NCBI RefSeq assembly: GCF_001507545.1
Contig: NZ_LQBP01000008.1
Location: 176,534-240,533, forward strand
Reading direction: 5' to 3'
Length of the DNA stretch: 64,000 nt
Source: Ruegeria profundi
GTDB taxonomy: Bacteria; Pseudomonadota; Alphaproteobacteria; Rhodobacterales; Rhodobacteraceae
Part shown: positions 60,583 through 64,000 of the stretch, in pieces
Layout: each line of letters opens with the position of its first letter
How positions within the stretch are numbered: position 1 is the stretch's first letter
Translations under genes and position numbers: made by a program
Notes under the pieces: generated by a model
Databases searched by the model: none
Told to the model about the DNA's origin: nothing
The model's input: only the letters and a program-made list of their open reading frames with translations

Positions 60583-61929
60583 ATGGCGAAAATGAATTGG
60601 GCGCAGTTGTTGAATACGGATACCTACGACAACAAACAGGAACAGGCCGAGCGCCCATCATATGTAATTGCCGCAGACAGGATCACCTTTTCTGCCCCGT
60701 TCCGCCGATTGGCGAACAAGACGCAGGTCCATCCGCTCTATGACAATGATCATCTGCGCCATCGCCTGATCCATTCCGAAGAAGTGGCAAGTGTTGGCCG
60801 GTCCATTGGGATGCAGGTCGGTGTTTGGTTGGCCGAGGAAAAGTTCATTGCTCCCGAGGATGCCCATAAAGTGGCGGGCGTCGTGCAGGCGGCCTGTCTG
60901 GCTCATGACGTCGGAAATCCGCCTTTCGGGCATTCCGGCGAAGAGGCGATTGGCAAGTGGTGTTCAGATAAACTCCGCGGAGATTCACCCGTCTTAATGG
61001 GAATCGCGGAGGATCGCTGGCAGGAGTTCGAGAAATTCGAAGGCAACGCGCAGGGCTTTCGCATCCTGACCCGGCTGGAGATGTACCGGAACCAAGGGGG
61101 TATGCGCATGCCCAATGCGGTTCTGGGGGCATTCATGAAATACCCGATGGGGGCCGAGACCTCGAAACGATTCAAGGACAAGCTGGCTCAACCCTATGTT
61201 GGGGCCAAGAAATTCGGGTTCTTTGAAACTGAGCGGGCGTATTTCACGCAAGCAGCTCAGGCGATGGGATTGCCCGAGGCGCAGGGCCCCGACGGCCAAA
61301 GCTGGTGGCGGCGGCACCCGCTGGTCTATCTGGTCGAGGCAGCCGACGACATCTGCTATAACATCGTCGATCTGGAGGATGGGTATTCGGCGGGCGACCT
61401 GTCTTTTAAAGAAGTTCAGGGTCTTTTGTCCGCCTTCGCCAATAGCCCAAGCAGCAATCAGGGCGGCTATAGCAAGTTCGAAGAAATCAGCTATTTGCGC
61501 GCCCGTGCCATAGGCGCCGCTATCACAGCCTGCGTTGATGCCTTCAAGGCAAACCACGCCGCGATTCTGGATGGTAGCTTCTCGGATTCGCTTATCGGTG
61601 TGTCTAGCCGCGCCAAAGACTTTGCCAAGATTGAGAAACTGGCGCGAGAGCAGCTTTTCAAGGCGCCGCGCAAGACCCGGCTTGAAGTCAAGGGCCGCAA
61701 CGTGATCCGAAAGGTGCTGGATGGCCTATGCCCGGTGTATGAGGAGCTTGCCCAACGCAATTGGCAGCAGGATGAACTGCCGGACTACGAGCGGCAACTT
61801 ATTAATGCTGTCAAATTGGATCTGCGCGACGTCGTTGATGCGTATACCGCTTTGCATTCCCTGACCGACTTTGTTTCGGGCATGACTGACAGATACGCGG
61901 TGCAGATTTCAGACATGCTGTCGGGCTGA
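60583..61929 (+). CDS. dgt: Deoxyguanosinetriphosphate triphosphohydrolase-like protein
   Basis: 448 residues from ATG 60583 (GGAAAGGAAGTC upstream). HD-domain metal motifs: LIHSEEVASVGR, CLAHDVGNPPFGHSGEEAI (HD plus GHxGE) and the later NIVDLEDGYSAG. It hydrolyses dNTPs to nucleoside plus triphosphate. The length and missing N-terminal extension fit the alphaproteobacterial type. Confidence 0.9.
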   Translation: MAKMNWAQLLNTDTYDNKQEQAERPSYVIAADRITFSAPFRRLANKTQVHPLYDNDHLRHRLIHSEEVASVGRSIGMQVGVWLAEEKFIAPEDAHKVAGVVQAACLAHDVGNPPFGHSGEEAIGKWCSDKLRGDSPVLMGIAEDRWQEFEKFEGNAQGFRILTRLEMYRNQGGMRMPNAVLGAFMKYPMGAETSKRFKDKLAQPYVGAKKFGFFETERAYFTQAAQAMGLPEAQGPDGQSWWRRHPLVYLVEAADDICYNIVDLEDGYSAGDLSFKEVQGLLSAFANSPSSNQGGYSKFEEISYLRARAIGAAITACVDAFKANHAAILDGSFSDSLIGVSSRAKDFAKIEKLAREQLFKAPRKTRLEVKGRNVIRKVLDGLCPVYEELAQRNWQQDELPDYERQLINAVKLDLRDVVDAYTALHSLTDFVSGMTDRYAVQISDMLSG

Positions 61930-62228
61930 GGCACTCTGAAAGCTGATTCAAAGGTTGATTCAGTCGGTGAGACGGCACCAGTTTCTGTTCAAAGGCCGGG
62001 CATTGACCCATTAGCGAATGCTCCGCTGCTGCTGGCAGAAATAGTCCCGCGACTGTGTTTATCTGCTTGACCTGTGCACAATGCGCTGAGCCGTTTGCCC
62101 AACCTGAATAACGCTGGGAAAAGCGCGAGCGTTACAATCTCGTCTCTGAATCGTTACGCCTGTTTTCTTGGTGCTGTGGTATCAGCGGACTATCTCGTAC
62201 AATAGCAAGCTTGACGACGGAGACACAC
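61930..62228. other. Intergenic gap before msrP
   Basis: About 300 bases without a supported gene. It presumably contains the msrPQ promoter, but I see no convincing box. Confidence 0.4.
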
Positions 62229-63131
62229 ATGGCGCATCGCTGGACCAACACATTGACACATGCAGACGTTACCCCACGGGCGGCGTTCCTGAACCGGCGT
62301 CAGGTCATGGCCGGGCTGGCGGGTGTCGGGCTGGCTCATTTGGCACAAGGTGCCTCGGCGCAAGAGGCGTTGGAGCCCAACGCCTGGGAAGAGATCACCT
62401 CGTACAATAACTACTACGAGTTTGGCACCGGAAAGGATGATCCGGTAAGATACGCGCATGCGCTGACCACTGAGCCGTGGAGCGTCAGGATTGACGGTCT
62501 GGTCGACAATCCCGGCGATTATGACTTCAAAGACATCATGTCCGAGATGACGGTCGAAGAACGCATATACCGTTTCCGATGCGTCGAGGCGTGGTCAATG
62601 GTGATTCCGTGGAACGGGTTCGAACTGGCCGACCTGCTGAACATGGCGGGTGTTCAGGAAGGCGCCAAATACGTGGCCTTCGAAACTGCCCTGGTTCCAG
62701 ATGAGATGCCCGGAGTGCGCTATCCGGTTCTGGACTGGCCCTATCGCGAAGGTCTACGCCTAGACGAGGCGATGCATCCCCTGACAATGATCGCTACCGG
62801 CATATACGGTCGCCCAATTCCCAACCAGAACGGCGCACCGCTGCGTTTGGTCGTTCCGTGGAAGTACGGATTTAAGTCGATCAAATCGATCGTGCGGATT
62901 ACCGTCACGGATGTTGAACCTCCGACTAGTTGGAATATGGCAAACCCGCGCGAGTACGGCTTTTACAGCAATGTGAACCCGAATGTGGATCACCCGCGCT
63001 GGTCTCAGGCGTCGGAGCGAAAAATCGGGGGTGGCCTGTTCGCCAAGCGTGTTCCGACGCTCATGTTTAACGGCTACGAGAAAGAGGTCGCAGGGCTGTA
63101 CGAGGGTATGGACCTGACGAAGTTCTATTGA
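62229..63131 (+). CDS. msrP: MsrP, periplasmic methionine-sulfoxide reductase (Mo)
   Basis: 300 residues from ATG 62229 (GGAGACACAC upstream; TTG 62211 would be just 6 codons longer). Tat signal with LNRRQVMAGLAG. The Mo-ligand Cys is in YRFRCVEAWSM (about 115). It repairs oxidised periplasmic proteins with MsrQ. It is the second sulfite-oxidase-fold gene in the window besides soxC. Confidence 0.93.
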   Translation: MAHRWTNTLTHADVTPRAAFLNRRQVMAGLAGVGLAHLAQGASAQEALEPNAWEEITSYNNYYEFGTGKDDPVRYAHALTTEPWSVRIDGLVDNPGDYDFKDIMSEMTVEERIYRFRCVEAWSMVIPWNGFELADLLNMAGVQEGAKYVAFETALVPDEMPGVRYPVLDWPYREGLRLDEAMHPLTMIATGIYGRPIPNQNGAPLRLVVPWKYGFKSIKSIVRITVTDVEPPTSWNMANPREYGFYSNVNPNVDHPRWSQASERKIGGGLFAKRVPTLMFNGYEKEVAGLYEGMDLTKFY

Positions 63132-63135
63132 ACCC

Positions 63136-63750
63136 ATGCAACGCGTGAATCAGACATTGCGTCAGCTTCCTGTCTGGGTCGTCTATTTGCTTGGGGCGCT
63201 TCCGGCGCCCTGGCTTTTTTATCAGGGGCTGACCGGCGGCCTGGGCGTAGATCCGATTGAAGCGCTGGAACATCGATACGGAGAGTTAGCGCTCCAGCTG
63301 TTGATCGCCGTTCTGGCGATTTCGCCTTTGCGCCGGTTTATTGGGGTGAACCTGCTGAAATTTCGTCGCGCCCTTGGTGTTCTGACCTTTGCCTATGTCA
63401 GCCTGCATCTTTTGGTCTGGTTGGTGCTGGATGTTCAGGTGCCCAGCCAGATCTGGGCCGATATCGTGAAACGCCCCTATATTACGGTTGGCATGGTCGC
63501 CTTTGTGTTGATGATCCCGTTGGTGGTGACATCGAACAACCTGTCTGTTCGCAAGCTGGGCTCACGCTGGCGCAATCTGCAACGTCTTGTATTCCCGGCG
63601 GCTATTCTGGGTGGGCTTCATTACGTCATGCTGGCCAAGGGTTTTCAGGTCGAGCCGTTGATTTATCTGTCTCTGATCATCGGGCTTTTGCTTCTTCGTG
63701 TGCCGTTTCCCCGGCTTCTGACGCGTCTTCGCCGGGCCGATTCCGCCTGA
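63136..63750 (+). CDS. msrQ: MsrQ, heme b membrane partner of MsrP
   Basis: 204 residues, six predicted helices. Heme-ligand His residues in YVSLHLLVWLVLD and LGGLHYVMLAKG. It starts 4 bp after msrP and feeds quinone electrons to it. Ferric-reductase-like domain. Confidence 0.93.
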   Translation: MQRVNQTLRQLPVWVVYLLGALPAPWLFYQGLTGGLGVDPIEALEHRYGELALQLLIAVLAISPLRRFIGVNLLKFRRALGVLTFAYVSLHLLVWLVLDVQVPSQIWADIVKRPYITVGMVAFVLMIPLVVTSNNLSVRKLGSRWRNLQRLVFPAAILGGLHYVMLAKGFQVEPLIYLSLIIGLLLLRVPFPRLLTRLRRADSA

Positions 63751-64000
63751 ACCAAAACTGAGTCTGTGGGTAACTCTGTTTAAATGCCGTAACTTGGCGT
63801 TTCACACTGCATGTGCTTAAAAGCGTGTGACGGATTATTTTCTTAAGTAACTGTTTATAATAAGAAAAACACTGAACGGCGATTTTTTTCCTGAATCTCG
63901 AATTTTCTGCTTGCGGTGTGTGAGAGTAATACTTAGAACCCCCTTCACCGGCGCTGCTGAGGCGGTTGTTGGGTCGCTGGAGACGGCGGAGACGCACTGG
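63751..64000. other. Window end, no gene supported
   Basis: About 250 bases. AT-rich in the middle, with no clear terminator or RNA gene. A gene may begin or end beyond the window. Confidence 0.4.

Overview
The window reads as an alphaproteobacterial chromosome, most likely Rhodobacteraceae (Roseobacter group). The evidence is a complete Paracoccus-type sox thiosulfate-oxidation locus, a PLP-type 5-aminolevulinate synthase (C4 heme pathway), YeeE/YedE sulfur transporters, MsrPQ, and the style of clpB, dgt, pyrF and dinB. No species is claimed.

The first half (1-30.9 kb) is a mosaic accessory region with many broken genes. It opens with the end of an AAA+ ATPase, coupled to a DUF2357-like protein and an ASKHA-like protein. 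IS66 and integrase debris follow, then a fused inositol-monophosphatase/ADP-ribosylglycohydrolase and a degenerate serine-recombinase-like protein. Next come a divergent Slam-like translocon with a TbpB-like lipoprotein, an intact tyrosine integrase, a calcineurin-like phosphatase, a secreted nuclease and a start-less DUF1203 remnant. A UvrD/HelD-like helicase with an embedded nuclease-like segment is coupled to a HEPN-type protein. After this pair lies a non-coding stretch of at least five successive hairpins ending in a terminator.

From 20.6 to 30.2 kb lies the strangest part. Two copies of a unit occur, each made of a ~420-bp conserved leader and a class II tRNA-like gene with a UAU anticodon. 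In each unit an operon starts 17-19 nt after the encoded CCA. The operons carry related cysteine-rich zinc-ribbon proteins, small acidic proteins and (unit 1) a Lon-like AAA+ ATPase. A family of ~70-aa single-TM proteins (two intact, one broken) is scattered nearby, along with a Pho-box-controlled phytase-like protein and a complete IS427-type insertion. Four IS5-family transposase C-termini, one of them complete, lie between 9 and 27 kb.

The second half (30.9-64 kb) is GC-richer and looks like core genome. The sox locus has a minus-strand arm (soxS, soxR, soxT) and a plus-strand arm (soxV, W, X, Y, Z, A, B, C, D, E, F). It continues with a DUF302 protein, hemA and a second YeeE/YedE transporter, met by two convergent MBL-fold genes (SoxH type). 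The pathway oxidises thiosulfate in the periplasm: SoxAX loads sulfur onto the SoxYZ cysteine, SoxB hydrolyses sulfate off, SoxCD oxidises the sulfane, SoxV/SoxW/SoxS keep cysteines reduced, SoxT moves sulfur compounds and SoxR represses. Beyond it are two HupE/UreJ-type membrane proteins, a TauD-type dioxygenase, a GNAT/XRE-cupin pair, an iron-binding protein, rpmJ, tRNA-Val(GAC), an N-formylglutamate amidohydrolase, dinB, pyrF, a lipoprotein, clpB, dgt and msrPQ.
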